Source: Strix aluco | Lineage: Eukaryota; Chordata; Aves; Strigiformes; Strigidae | NCBI RefSeq assembly: GCF_031877795.1 | Contig: NC_133935.1 | Span: 74,108,303 to 74,172,302 of the forward strand | Direction: 5' to 3' | Length of the DNA stretch: 64,000 bases | In this document: in pieces, positions 24,401 to 36,000 of the stretch | Numbering within the stretch: the stretch's first letter is position 1 | How the letters are laid out: every line of letters begins with the position of its first letter | Notes under the pieces: generated by a model | Told to the model about the DNA's origin: nothing | The model's input: the letters and a program-made list of their open reading frames with translations, nothing else | Database searches by the model: none | Position numbers and translations under genes: made by a program

Positions 24401-27400
24401 CTGCTTTTTTTTAATGATTAGCTGTAACATTTTCTGCTTTTAAAAAATTCATTTTGTTGTTTTACATGGTATTCATATGGTATAGACATATCCAGATAGA
24501 ATGAAAATGAATGGCTAGTTCACACGTTATGAACCAGGCTGGTAATGCCTATGACTATTGAAGCTGTCTGACATTTCACTTTGTAAGATCCAGTTACTGT
24601 TAACTTCGTAAAATTTTAATCATATGGGATGAAATATCCCATGCTGAGTAATGAAATAATTCATACTTTTTAAAGAATGTTGTTTTGGTCATATTAAAAG
24701 AATCCTGAGATACTTCTTGGAAATGCCCCTTTAGCACGGTAGCTCCTTGGATCCAGTATGTAGTCAAGACTAATTAAGCAAAAGTGGCACCGTTCTGTGC
24801 CTTAATGGTAAACAATAGTGTATGATAACTGTAGCTGCTAATGCATGTTGTCTGTGTAACTGAGCCATTGTTTACCAACTTGTTACTTCCTACAAAACAG
24901 GATGAGCTTACTCTGCTGTGAAGATGAAGTTCTTGAACTGTACCCAGACAAACCAGTTTGGCCAGTGCTTTTTTACTGGCCATTCCACCAACAGAAGTTT
25001 ATTTCAGAATGCATTGTAACCAGAAAGTTTGTAAAGGAACACTGGTCCTTGCTGAGATGCTGTAGGGTAATGGCTGTTAATTTCCCAGAAAGGTGTTGGC
25101 GAGGGCGTTGTAGCGATGTCACACTGAAGGATGTGTGAAAAAAGGACATCTGGGGCACTACTGACATAACATGGCATCATCCTACTAGTCAGCTGGTGTC
25201 TGATTTTTCTGAAGGCTGTGAAAACATCTTGTATCAAGTAAAAGTACAGAGGAGGTTATGGACAAGAAAAAGGCTTTATTCTTCAAGAGAAAATTAGTCA
25301 ATTGCTTCCTCTTACATTAAGCTTGAGCTTACAGTTTGTCCCTTGTTGTTTTCATTGTGACTATTGTTTGTGCAGTCCAAGCCAAGAGAAAAGGAAACTG
25401 GGTAAGCCCTGCATCTGATTTCTAATGCATTCTCATCTCATTGGTTGGCAATCCCTACCTTCAAGTAGGAAGCTGAGGTTTCATAGAAAGAGGCCTTAAT
25501 ATTAAAGATGTGCCTTTGCAATCCCTGTGGAAATCTTCTCAGATTTGGCCAAATTATGAGACTTTGTAAAACAGTATTTTGCACATGTTGGATAGAGACA
25601 TGTATGAGTTTAATACTTAAGTCTCAAAATATTCCACGCTCACTTAGCAGATAAATCTCTCACACACATGACCAGACTGCATAGCTGCCATTCAGAGAGA
25701 AATTGTAGGCATGAGTCCAAACCACTGCTGCATCACTGCTGAAGAACTTTCCCTATAATTGCTTGTGTTGTGTTTGATGAGGAAACAGAGTAGTCACTAA
25801 TTGTTCCGTGATCCTCTCTTCCCTTGCTGACCTTTAATCAGCATGAAGGAAGAAGTCATCCAATTTAAATAGAGAAAAAAAAGGCAATAGATTGGAACAA
25901 GGAGATGAGGGAGGTTGAGATGAGAAGGGCAAGCTGGGTAAAGAGCTGGAAAGCACAAAAAAGGGGGCTAATGAAGAAATTTAAGACAAGGACCCAGGAA
26001 ACTGGAGGAAGTTTAACTGAAGGGGTGTTTGGGAACCTGCTGGAAGTAATGGGAAAAGGTAGAATGACTCATTCTGGAAATGTAGGTACTTCAACACTGG
26101 AAGAAATATTATCATAGAGATATTGCCACAGCCTGTTTTAATCCTATTTCAGATCTAAGTCATGTCAGTTCATGCCCTATTTTAGACTATCTACAATACA
26201 TATCTGGGTTGATGCAGCTATTTCTAGGCATAGGTAACTCTCTAATCTCATGTCAAATTAGTGTTAAAGTGGTCTGCTTTGTCCTTTATATTTTTCTTCT
26301 TTTATTAGTAATCCCAATTAACTTGATAAACAAGAATTCTCTACCAATATTAAGTCTGTGCAACTGGCATATACTCTACCATTTTACAGATGAAGAAAAT
26401 GAGTCAGGTGAGTCACGTAATTTGCTTTAGGAAGAGCACAGTGAATCAGTGAATGAGCCAGCCATCTAAATTCAGGAATTTCTGACCTCCTGTTTTTTCT
26501 GGAAATCCCAACTCATGCTTCCTGCTATTTTTTCTCATTACACTTCTGAGATAACAAGCCTACTTTTCTTGTTTAATGTGTGCATTGCTCTTATTAATGT
26601 TAACTGGTTATACTCAAGCAGTGATGAGCCAACAGTCCTCCTGACTTTAAAAGCAAGCCCATCTTATTAGTTACTGTTGCTTAATACTTCCTATGTGTAA
26701 GTTTGTTGTCTGTGTTGCTCAAAACCAAGCTGAGAATTGTCCTCTTTGCTTTGTTTACATACTAGAAGGGGGGAAAAAAAGCACGTTATTAGTCAGAAAA
26801 TTCTTTAAGTGAACAAGAGATGGACAGACTCATTGTTTGTATGCCTACACAAGTGTATCATGCTTAAAGAAAGGCAGAATGGGGGTGGGAACTGAAGGAA
26901 CAAGAGACGACCATGAAAGGCGAGAGGATGAGAAGGCTGGACTTGCATATTAATGAGAATGCTCCTTTAATTGGGAATTTCCTTTCACTACTTTGTTCTT
27001 TTTCCTTTTTCCACCACCTTTTTTTTTTTTCCCTTCCTCTGCCTTATGTGTTATTTTTCATTTGTTCCATTCTGTGCAAGAGCAGCACGAAGTTGGCTCA
27101 TATCCTGATTTCTGAGAAACTGCAGTTCAGAGAGCACGCTACCACACACTGGGAGAAGCAGTGCTGAAAGGAACTGGTACAGAAATCAGGGCAAAAGCTT
27201 CTAACATCCCTCTGCTGAAGGAAGAATTTTGAATTATTCTCAGAAAGATGACAATATCATGTTTACAGGGTTGCTGCTAGGTAACTTCTTATTCTGTACA
27301 AATGTATTGCATTCACGTCTGAAAAGTTAATGTCTTCTTGCGTAAGTGGAATATTTCAAAGCTAGGTGAAAAGGAAACAAACCAAACATACGTGGGGTGT

Positions 27401-29680
27401 CAAAGGCCTGGTCTAAAGTATATTATAAACAGGTAAAAATATAATTCCATAATTTGATATTTTCTCCTTCTTCTCCCCTGCTGTTGTCCCTCCTTTCTGG
27501 GTAAGCCACATCACCTAAATCTCATCACGCTCTTCCCTAGAGGGAATGAGCTCTATGGTAATCCTTGTAATAAAACAGACACCTGTTCCTAGGATTGTGT
27601 TCAAAGAGAGACAGCCAGAAACAGATACATTCTGACCCAGACCACAGTTCTTTATTTATGTTGTATGCTGATTTTACAAATGCCTTCTTTTGCTATTTAG
27701 TCTGCCTTCGCTCGTCTTATCAGTAATTTTGAAAAAACGCAGTTACACACAATAAGACATATATTGAAATAAGAATGGAGAATTTCATTGAAATGAATGG
27801 ATTCAAATAAACATAATCCAGGGTAGATCCATTCTTAACAACAACATGCCTTGAATTATTTCTGTAATTTTTTAAATTTTCATTTACTGTTTATGTTCTC
27901 AGGAAGGGAATTACACTCTCAAGAGTCTGAGAAATAAGGTGTTGGTTTTTTTTTTTTTTCTTTTCTGAAATACATCTATCCCCTACTGACCTTAATTTAC
28001 TCTCCAGTTAGTTAACCGTACATGGTAATCCTCTATACACACATAGAGAGAGAGTCTCAGTGATTTTTTTGCATGAACATCCTCTGAATGGCTCTTCAGT
28101 GGGGGTGGGGTGGGGAGGAAACAACAAAACCCAGGAAGAATTCAGTCCCAAAATATGTGCCCATTAGAATGGAAAAAAATTGTGTAGCATACACCCACCT
28201 GGTTCTAACATAATTCCTTCTCTGTACGCTAGCAGATTGTTCCCTTGCCCTGATTATGTTGCTGACATTATGCTCGTGAGAGAAATTCCTTTCCGACTCC
28301 AGATTTGACAAATTTATAATCCTCTTGATGTAAGCAAAGCTCACTGTACTTATCTAAGATCCAATTGTCCAATCAGTTCTACATATAGACCTCCTACTGA
28401 AGTAAACAGAATTGCACGTAAGTAGCTGAAAAGATGGCTGGGATCCTGATACGGTTTCTGCTCTATAGCCATAGCTACAAGGTTAACTTTAAGCCAGCCC
28501 CGGACAAACAAAAAAACCAGTCTCACCATTTTCACCATCATCAGCAGCTTGTTTCAACAATTCTCTGTATAGGCACAAGTATTCATGCAGGAACACAATT
28601 GAACCAATGAAGTTAAAATTAGCCTGGAAACAAAGGGTAAATATATAATCTTCTTTTAAACATTTAACTATTATTTTCATGCATCTAAACTTTCTCAGCA
28701 GAAAACCTTCAAAATTTCGGTACAGCATTCTGATGCCCGACCTATCACAATGAACTATCACTAAAAGACTAACCACAACAAGGGAGACGTGTAACATATC
28801 AACATTGCACGTTACCCCAGTAGTAGTTTACACTGGAAATGTTTTTTTCGGTAATCTTTTATGATGGAGGCTGGGACACAGAAAATGTTGTGATTTAGAA
28901 ACGCAGCTGCGGTGCCTCATGAGAGCTGTAGTTCAGGAACTTCATGGTCCTATTGTTTTCTGTTCACCAGGCTCTCTAGTCAGACAAAAAAGTATTATAC
29001 ATTGTGGTACCTCCTCTTTGAGTCTAGCTTTATATTTCTGTTCCTGTCCAACTCCTAAGCTGAACTAACCATAACTAGGGATTCAATTTTCTGTCTAGTT
29101 GAAATCTCAGTGATCCAATTGCTTAAGATCCGTGATTACTGCTAGTTCCCTTCACTCTCATAATACCTTAATCACAGCTGGTTTTAGATCTTCATCCTTA
29201 TGGATTCTTTGTCATTTAGGGAGGCAGTTCTGCCTCAAAGTTTAATGAATGTCCCCCATTACCTTTCAGTTACTATGCCTTTGAACTCCAGTCCCATGTG
29301 AAGATAAGCCAGACAGGCCCACACTCATACTGGAGTTTTTTATATGACCCAGATGATCTTCTGCACCAGGTGTAAGTTACAGATGACACAAAATTTCAGT
29401 CATAATGCTGTCAAAAATTGAGCCACACTATGCACAGCACAAGCAAGACGTAACACTTTTCAACTGGCCTAGTAATGGCCAAATCCCCATAAGTGTCTGG
29501 TATCATGGGTGACAAGATGTCATCGTCAGGATAAAAACAGTTGCCAAGGGTTGTCCATCATGACAATCAAATAACTTAGAATCAGAATTAAGGAAATCTG
29601 ATCTCGCTGGATTTGTGTCATGAGGTTAATCGGTTCTGGCACGTAACCCCACACAGGTCTTGGGACAAGCTAAAGCTGAT
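18401..29680. other. Intergenic, no gene recognised
   Basis: This is about 11 kb of AT-rich DNA up to the SRPK2 CpG island. It contains short homopolymer tracts (for example a T run near 27946-27959 and one near 27020-27031), a directly repeated tccagcatgttgtg at 21006-21019 and 21021-21034, and an unrecognised open frame on the minus strand at 19918-20205. No transposable element was recognised here, and no structured RNA. Confidence 0.5.
19918..20205 (-). other. Unrecognised open reading frame (about 95 codons, no ATG at its start)
   Basis: This stop-to-stop open stretch on the minus strand has protein-like composition. It contains PSLPPGFDGWNKNW and, near its end, SSLEELRDQGQG. It begins just after a TAA without an in-frame ATG near the start. 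A cag lies directly upstream and could be a splice acceptor. I do not recognise the product. It could be a decayed retroelement or pseudogene piece, an exon of an unannotated transcript, or chance. Confidence 0.2.
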
Positions 29681-30236
29681 CTCGCCCCGGCTGCTGCCAA
29701 GGAGGCAGGTCGCCTCCTCCGCCCCAGCCGCTTCTCTCCTTCCACTCTTCTCTCAGCTCCCAGCACTTCGCGGCCACAGCGTGGATCCCCTCGCTCCTGG
29801 GAGCACAAGCCCAGACGCCGGGGGAGGGAAGCGGTGTTTAGCAAAACCAGTTCCCAGTTGGTTCGACGACCTGACGAAGCCCACCTCGGCGGCAGCCCCC
29901 TAACAGATACGGACCTGTGAAAAGGGCGGCGGCCGGTCAGAGGGCAAAGCCGCCCGCTCCGCCAGCGGCACAACTCGGCGCTGAGGGCGGCCCCGCGCTC
30001 AGGTGCGCTCCCGCCGCGCCCGCGCCGCCACCTGCCGCCGCCCCGCCCCCGCCTTTCCGGCCGCGGCCCCGCCGGCAGGGCCGCGCCTGCGCACTTGGCG
30101 GCGGCGGCGGCGCGGGGCGGGCGCGGGGGAGCCGCTGCTGCCGGCCGGTGCCCGGTCGCGACTGGCGGCGGCGGGGCCGGGGCAGCCGGGGAGCTGCGGA
30201 GCTGCGGGCCCGCCGAGGAGCGTGCGGTGCGGGGCG

Positions 30237-30252
30237 ATGAACTCGCGCAAAG
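30237..30252 (+). CDS. SRPK2: SRPK2 coding exon 1 (coding part only)
   Basis: The coding part is only five codons plus one base (MNSRK then G, phase 1). The start is ATG at 30237 in a gcgATGa context. The donor gtacgg at 30253 is itself the first unit of a pentamer repeat that fills the start of the intron. The 5' UTR upstream lies in the CpG island and has no competing ATG. Confidence 0.87.
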
Positions 30253-30467
30253 GTACGGTACGGTATGGTGCGGTGCGGTGCCGTGTCGTGCCGTGCCGTG
30301 CCGTGCCGTGCCGGGCGGCGGGGCGGGAGCGGGGGGGCTGCGCGGCCGCCGCTCACGCCGGCTGTTCTCTTCTCCCCGGCAGTGCTGGCCCTGCAGGCCC
30401 GCAGGCGGCGGCCCAAGCAGTCCGCGGCGGCCGGCAGGAGGGATAAGCACCCGCCGCCCCACAAAAA
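30237..30467 (+). CDS. SRPK2: SRPK2, SR-protein kinase 2, N-terminal part of CDS (2 exons, rest outside window)
   Basis: SRPK2 is a Ser/Thr kinase that phosphorylates RS domains of SR splicing factors and thereby controls their nuclear entry and spliceosome function (family knowledge). The CDS joins 30237-30252 and 30383-30467 and gives 33 residues plus two bases. It begins MNSRKVLALQARRRRPK, matching the N-terminus of the SRPK2 isoform I recall as MSSRKVLAIQARKRRPK. The related SRPK1 starts MERKVLALQARKKR, but the RRPK continuation and the neighbouring PUS7 favour SRPK2. A short Ala/Gly/Arg insertion follows before a DKHPPPHK stretch. This segment is basic, unstructured and precedes the kinase domain. 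Alternative first exons used by other isoforms were not found in the window. Confidence 0.87.
30253..30312 (+). repeat. Pentanucleotide tandem repeat at the SRPK2 intron 1 donor
   Basis: There are twelve contiguous 5-base units: gtacg twice, gtatg, gtgcg twice, gtgcc, gtgtc, and gtgcc five times. The array starts exactly at the splice donor, so the first unit supplies the GT of the intron. The units grade from gtacg at the donor to pure gtgcc at the far end, which suggests stepwise expansion. The host intron is only 130 bases (30253-30382). Confidence 0.95.
30383..30467 (+). CDS. SRPK2: SRPK2 coding exon 2
   Basis: The acceptor is cttctccccggcag ending at 30382, and the donor is gtgagtac at 30468. 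The exon completes a split Val codon, adds 27 codons and ends in phase 2. It encodes VLALQARRRRPK followed by QSAAAGRRDKHPPPHK. The extra Ala/Gly/Arg residues relative to the mammalian sequence fall in a GC-rich stretch. Confidence 0.87.
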
Positions 30468-33400
30468 GTGAGTACGGGGACCTGCCGGGACGGAGCCTCT
30501 TCCCCCGCGACAGCTCCGTTGTCCGTCCCTCCCTCGCGCTTTCCTCTCTCGCCGCCTCGGTAACGTCTGTCAGGGCAGTCCCGCGGCCCGGCCTCTCTGC
30601 CCCCGCGCAGTCCCCAGGGAGCTCCCGCCGCCGCCCATTCGCGCCGGGGCCGGGCCCTCCCATGGGGGGCTGTCGCCGCGTCCCCCCGGGACCGTCCCCA
30701 GCCCTGGCCCCGGGCTCAGCCCCGTGCCGCAGGGCCTCCCCGTGCCGCACGGGCCGGCCTTCCTCCTCCCTCCCCTGTGGAAGCCCGCGCCGGGCACTCC
30801 AGCCTCGCCCGGGGGTCGCTGCGGCCCCTCGTCTCTGAGAAACAAACCCCCGATCGTCGGGGATCGGCGCAGACTTGGTCTTCGCAGCCGTCGTGTCCTT
30901 TTTGAATCGCCCTCCAGTTCTCTCATCTGCACGGTCTCCTTTCTCTCCTTGTGCTCTCCGTTCTGAGGTTTCTTTCTGGCAGCATCGTCCCATCTATAGG
31001 CAGTCCTTTTCCCGTCCTGCTGACAGCCCGATAGATCCATCCTGCTGCCTCTTGCTCGGTGCCGTCATAGTATTTTCCGTTCCCAGATATGTCTAATTGC
31101 CAGCATTGCCTATACCAGTATTTTTTTGTTGTTATTTAAATCTCTCTTGGTCTTGCAGAAATGGACAGAAGTCATAGTCTGTTTCCCCCCCTTCTGCTAA
31201 CCCTTCATGTTCTTGTCACTGTCCAGTTCATCTTTTCTTGTTCTTACAATACCTGTTTTCACTGAACCTTGTAGGAACATTCTTCCATCTCTATAGTGTT
31301 CCCACTTTACTCTCTCCTAGGATAATGTGGCTTTGGATTCCTCCCTATTTTATTTTTTCTCTTCATAGGATTATGTGTATTTTGTTCAGTGAGACTTTTA
31401 CTGTATTTTGTTCAGTGAGACTGTATTGGTGACTCATTAAGTCACCAATAGACTGTTGTCTTTGTTTTTGTTGCTTGGGGATCCAGTCTACCTGCTTTGT
31501 TCTGACAGGGAAACATATGTCCTGATGTTCCTCATCCTCCTCTCCTTCTAGTTGGCCAGTCTTTAGAACTGGGAAGCAGGGTATGGTGGATGGATGGATA
31601 CATATGTGATGGGGTAAAGATGTTGCTGTGTGCTATGGCAAATGATTCAAGGGGCAAGGTCTTTTTCTTTATGATTTTTATAGAAAGAAGTGATAATACA
31701 TCCCTGACCCTGGAGGTTGTTTGTTTGGTTGGTTGTTTTTTTTTTTCAGTTATGATGAATGGGCTGCTTTTTTCCCCTTTGAGATGGGTAAAAATAATGT
31801 AGGATGAAATGCTGGTGTAGTGGTTGTCAGGCTTTGACAGCTAACTTGTTCACATCCTGTTCTGCTACTGTTGTTTCCTCCAGCATTGTATGAAAGCTGC
31901 ATTATGCTTTCAGTTGTGTGAATTTGGAGTTACTGCAATGGAAACAAATTTTATGTGCAAGATACGCAGTCTGATTGGATTGGTTCTCTTGTTTCCAAAA
32001 ACCTCTTGGAAGGTTAGTTTGTAATATTACATGGATTTGTTTTGCCAACTTTGAAAACAGAAATAGGTTAAATCTTATTGTAACTAGCTTCAGAATTGTT
32101 TTTGTAGCTTTCAGTTAAGTCTTAACCACAAGGTTATTAATAAACTTCTGTTCTACTTAAATGATGGTGTTTAATACACTTCTTAGTGGGGATGCCTTGA
32201 GATGCCTTGCTGAATGAGTTTGTCAAAAGTTTGCTTTTCTCAGATACTTAGTAAGTGCGGAACTGGTACTTTTTTCATGTTTGCTGAAGAAACTGGCTAC
32301 TGTTAAGTCAGGGTGCACAGTCAGTAGCTGGCCATTTGCCATACTGAGTCGGCATTTCCAGATGCAATGGCCCAATCCATTCAGTTGCCTCGGGAAACAG
32401 TGGTTTTGCTGCGGTTGACAACAGAGCCATCATTTCTTTTCTGCTATGTATGTTTTCTTTTCAAACCACTTCTATGCTATGGAGACCTCCTACTCTGTTT
32501 TATGCTTCTTTATGAAAGGGCAACTCCTTTCAAGTTTTTAAGTCCCCTTGCATATGGCTAAATAGTTTAGGCCCCCAAAGTAAAGCCTGCGTTGGACATT
32601 ATTTCAGAAGACAATCTCAACAAAAGTACCTCTTCTGTCCTGTTCCTAGCCTTGCTTTTAAATTCAACTGCTACAGCGTGTACAGCATATAGTGTGTTAG
32701 AGCTGTACAGTATCTGTGATACACATCAAATGCACAGTAGCTGCAAATGAAAATGTTGATTTGAGGGGTGGAAATTCTATACTGTAAGTTCCCTCTGGTG
32801 AACTTGTTCACTACGTGAAAATTGTGACTTGGTTTTGAATCCAAAGCTGGGGTTTTTTTCAACTGTGGTTCTTAGGAAGAGTATTCTCTGCTGGGTCATA
32901 GCTTTGTGGAGCAACTTCCATTGTTGCTGGTAACAATGTGCTTTAAAGGAACTGCAGGATTCCTCTTCTAGAATTGGCTAGGAGAGTTATATCACATTGT
33001 AGCTTACTTGTAGGCTTTTGTTTGAAGAGTATTAAGATGATGACACAAGAAGAAGAAAAAATTACAGTGCTCTTTAGTGCTGAATAGCTTTTTGTCTGTT
33101 AGGACCTTAATTGCCATAGAAGGCTGTGAGTGCAGTCCTGTAACTGCTCAGTGTTGACCCCTAAAGTAAATGATGAGAACTGGTGGAGGTAAATCCCTAT
33201 TTTTTTTATGTAATAGGGTGGATAAATAAGAAAGTAGAAGTTAAGTTTCTCTGAAGAGAAAGCACTTTGTCTTGAATCAAGACTGTATCTAAAGTTGCAT
33301 GTGATAATAAAATCTACTTGGTATGGGCTTACTTTGAATTCAGTCATCCAGGCTATGGAAAAAGAATAATATTTCACTATTTTAAGATAACAGATAGAAC

Positions 33401-35296
33401 TTGGTTTTAGTTATAATAGATGAATGATGCACTGTGTACAAACTGCTTATGTATTTTTTTGAGTAGGACAAAAGATTAATCAAAGTGGTTAATTCAGGTC
33501 CTCTGGGAATTATTTCTCCTTGAAATGGAGATCTGCATTGAGAGAGGTCTGTGAAATAGCATTTTCAACAGATGCCCAAGTCTGTTCAGAGATAAACTTG
33601 CTTAAAGATAGACAAGCCTGTTTACTGTTCTTTACTTAGCAATAACAGAACCCAGTTATGTAAGATGGCCTCAGGTATGTCTGCCTGTCGCATTCAGCAG
33701 AATGGTAGGCTCTCCTTTATATTTGGACTAGTACTGGCTTCAACTGGAACAAACTTCCGTCTTGCATATTTTTTTTGCTTGACTTTATTTCTAAATGAAT
33801 GTGACAAAACCCAAGTGAATACCCAATCAGAGATCTGTCATCTTTAACACATTCACTATAAATTTTTATCTAAAGGATAGAGTTTTGTATGTAAAAAAAA
33901 TCCAGATGATGATGTGTGGATGTACAGAGAGACGATTTAAGTGTGTTGAATACTTCAATACAAATGCATAAATCCAGATATCAAGAATGACTTTTCAAAA
34001 TTCATTTTTCTTGCAGAGTAGGTTTTTTGGTTTTGTCTTTAAGCAATACTTTAGAACAGGTGATAGAGACCATGTGATAACCGCTTTATAGTGGTGAAGA
34101 GTATGCATGTTAGATAACATGGGAAGTGCCAGAATTCTGTACTGTGCACTTCCAGGTGACTAACTTCTTGGACCTACAGGTATTGTACAGGAATCAAGGT
34201 TTTGGACATACAACAATACTGTGGAATCTTAAATTTCTGAAAATCATTCACTGCTTTTGTTTCTCTACCACAGCGTTTTTCAGTGTCTTTCAGTAACTCT
34301 TTGAGGAGAATAAAAATACCTATCTTGCACAGTGTTACAGTTGCTTTCATTAGCTTAATTTATTTTTTGTTTGCAGAAGTTTTGCAAACCTTCCCCAAGC
34401 GTTTTCACTAGCTTTTCTGCAAGAGTGAGAGGGTGAGGATGGAAGTGTACATATGTGAAATCTGTAAAATGTGGGGTTTTTTTGACCACCAGTGGTCTGA
34501 GGCCACAGTATGTGGATATCCTAGAGTGAATATATATCCTAGAGTGGGTCGGCTTAGGAAGTCCACTCAGTGTTATTTTGGATATTTACTCAAAATGTGA
34601 TGTTGTTGGGAATTGCTATTCTTGCCTTCTTTCTTAATAGCCTTTCATCTTTTTGATAAAAATATTTTAATTGGAGCTTTACCTTCCTATTTCTGTCAGA
34701 TTTTAAGATTTCATTAAGTATTTCAGGGCTGTAACTTTCTATCTTGGTTGTTTGCTCACTTAGTGTATTTAGGCTTCAGGTGCTTAACACTGTACCTTCT
34801 TAAAGAGTGTAATATACAGAAAGATTCAGCTGAAAGAAACAAAGTTGATTTTAGTCGTCTAGGTATAATACTAATAACTCTTTTGTAAAGAAGTAAATGC
34901 ACTGGGATTACAGAAATTTAATATAAAAAACGTATTGTGACATATTTAATCTGGAATGCCTGAGTCAGTCCAATGTTCACCTTTGTAATGTGGTAATAAA
35001 ACACATATCAAAGACTTTTTGTGGGATCCAATGGAATCTAGAGTAAATTTGTAAACTAGCACATTTATCACAAAGTGTGCTCATCTTCCTGTTTTGTACT
35101 CTGTCGTGTAGTAGGAAAACATCCTGCAGCTGTAACAAACTTAATTTCTGAAATGGAAATGGCTCCAGAATTTCTAATAGTCTGTAGAGATCTACCTGCA
35201 GATTTGTATGATGAGACTAGTTATTGTCATTTTAAGTGTCAGGACATCTGTTATCAATTATCTCATCACATAAATTTGCCAAGATTCACGCCTTTT
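30468..35296 (+). other. SRPK2: SRPK2 long intron, first part
   Basis: The intron begins in the CpG island. It becomes T/C-rich at about 30.9-31.5 kb and then AT-rich. A perfect 11-base hairpin with a nearby 17-base direct repeat lies at 31380-31450. No exon or transposable element was recognised. Confidence 0.6.
31380..31450 (+). repeat. Short direct repeat next to a perfect 11-bp hairpin
   Basis: The 17-mer ttttgttcagtgagact occurs twice (31380-31396 and 31406-31422). Directly after it, tattggtgact (31424-31434) and agtcaccaata (31440-31450) form perfect inverted arms around a 5-base spacer. No known small-RNA family is recognised. Confidence 0.85.
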
Positions 35297-36000
35297 TCAC
35301 AGAACGGCCTAGATTGGAAGTGAGTGCGAAAGATCATCCAGTCCAGCCTTCTGTGGGAAAGGGAGCCTAGATGAGATTGTCCAGCAACTTGTCCATCCAT
35401 GCCTTGAAAACCTCCAGTGTGTGGACTCCACCATGTCCCTGGGGATCTTGCTGTAGTGAATGATTGTTCTCACTACAAAAAAATTCTTTCCTGTATCAAG
35501 ATGAAACCTATCGCAGTGCAATTTGTACCTGTTGCCCCTTGTCCTTTCTGTGTGGGTCCTTGTGAAAAGAGAGACTCATCCTCTTTGTAGCCACCCTTTA
35601 AGTATTGGAATATTGTGATGAAGTCCCCCCCAGCCTTATTTTCTCCAGGGAGAAGAGGCCTCATTCCTTCAGTCTTTCCTCAGAGGGTTCTCCAGCCCTT
35701 TGATCATCTTCATGGCTCTCCTTTGGACCCTCTCCAGTCTGTCCATGTATTGTGGGGACCAAAACTGGACACGGTATTCCAGGTGTGACCTGAGAAGTGC
35801 CGAGTAGAGTGGAATGATTACATCTCTACCTCTGCTAGTAATGCCCCTGCAGATGCAGCCCAGGATTGGATTTGCCTTCATTGCAACAGTGTAGTGCTGA
35901 CTTGTGTTCGGCTTTGTTGTCTACCAGGACCCCCAGGTCCCTGTCAGCAAGGCTGGTCCCCAGCCACGCACATCCCAGCCTGTACTGGACTCCTTGGTTA
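35297..36000 (-). mobile_element. Diverged CR1 LINE fragment in the SRPK2 intron
   Basis: Read on the minus strand, this is the 3' part of a CR1 element. The plus-strand landmarks are tcacagaacggcctagattgg at the left end, gatcatccagtccagcc near 35332, tttggaccctctccagtctg near 35724 and cccaggtccctgtcagcaag near 35933. Minus-strand frames show decayed pieces of the reverse-transcriptase C-terminus (for example YSALLRSHLEYRVQFWSPQY) broken by several frameshifts and stops. It looks older than the copy at 9984 and of a different subfamily. It lies antisense to SRPK2. The right edge is approximate. Confidence 0.88.

Larger units (their letters stand above)
29680..30860. promoter_or_regulatory. 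SRPK2: CpG island, SRPK2 promoter and 5' end
   Basis: GC content and CpG density rise sharply between about 29.68 and 30.86 kb, peaking at 29.93-30.70 kb, and cover both SRPK2 coding exons seen here. No TATA box is visible. An NRF1-like half site (ctgcgcac) lies near 30087-30094, beside a GGC5 tract (30097-30111). No ATG occurs on the plus strand between about 29630 and the start codon at 30237, so a transcript starting anywhere in the island would use 30237 first. Confidence 0.85.

Noticed and set aside
28885..28945. Sequence resembling a ZNF143-type promoter element (gagctgtagttc)
   Set aside because: It matches the known motif only in part, lies outside the CpG islands and has no associated exon.
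29626..30993. Long open frames in the second CpG island, including one of 455 codons on the minus strand
   Set aside because: These are also GC-driven open frames that overlap the true SRPK2 exons. They have no conserved motif, and their composition is Arg/Gly/Pro/Ala-rich throughout.
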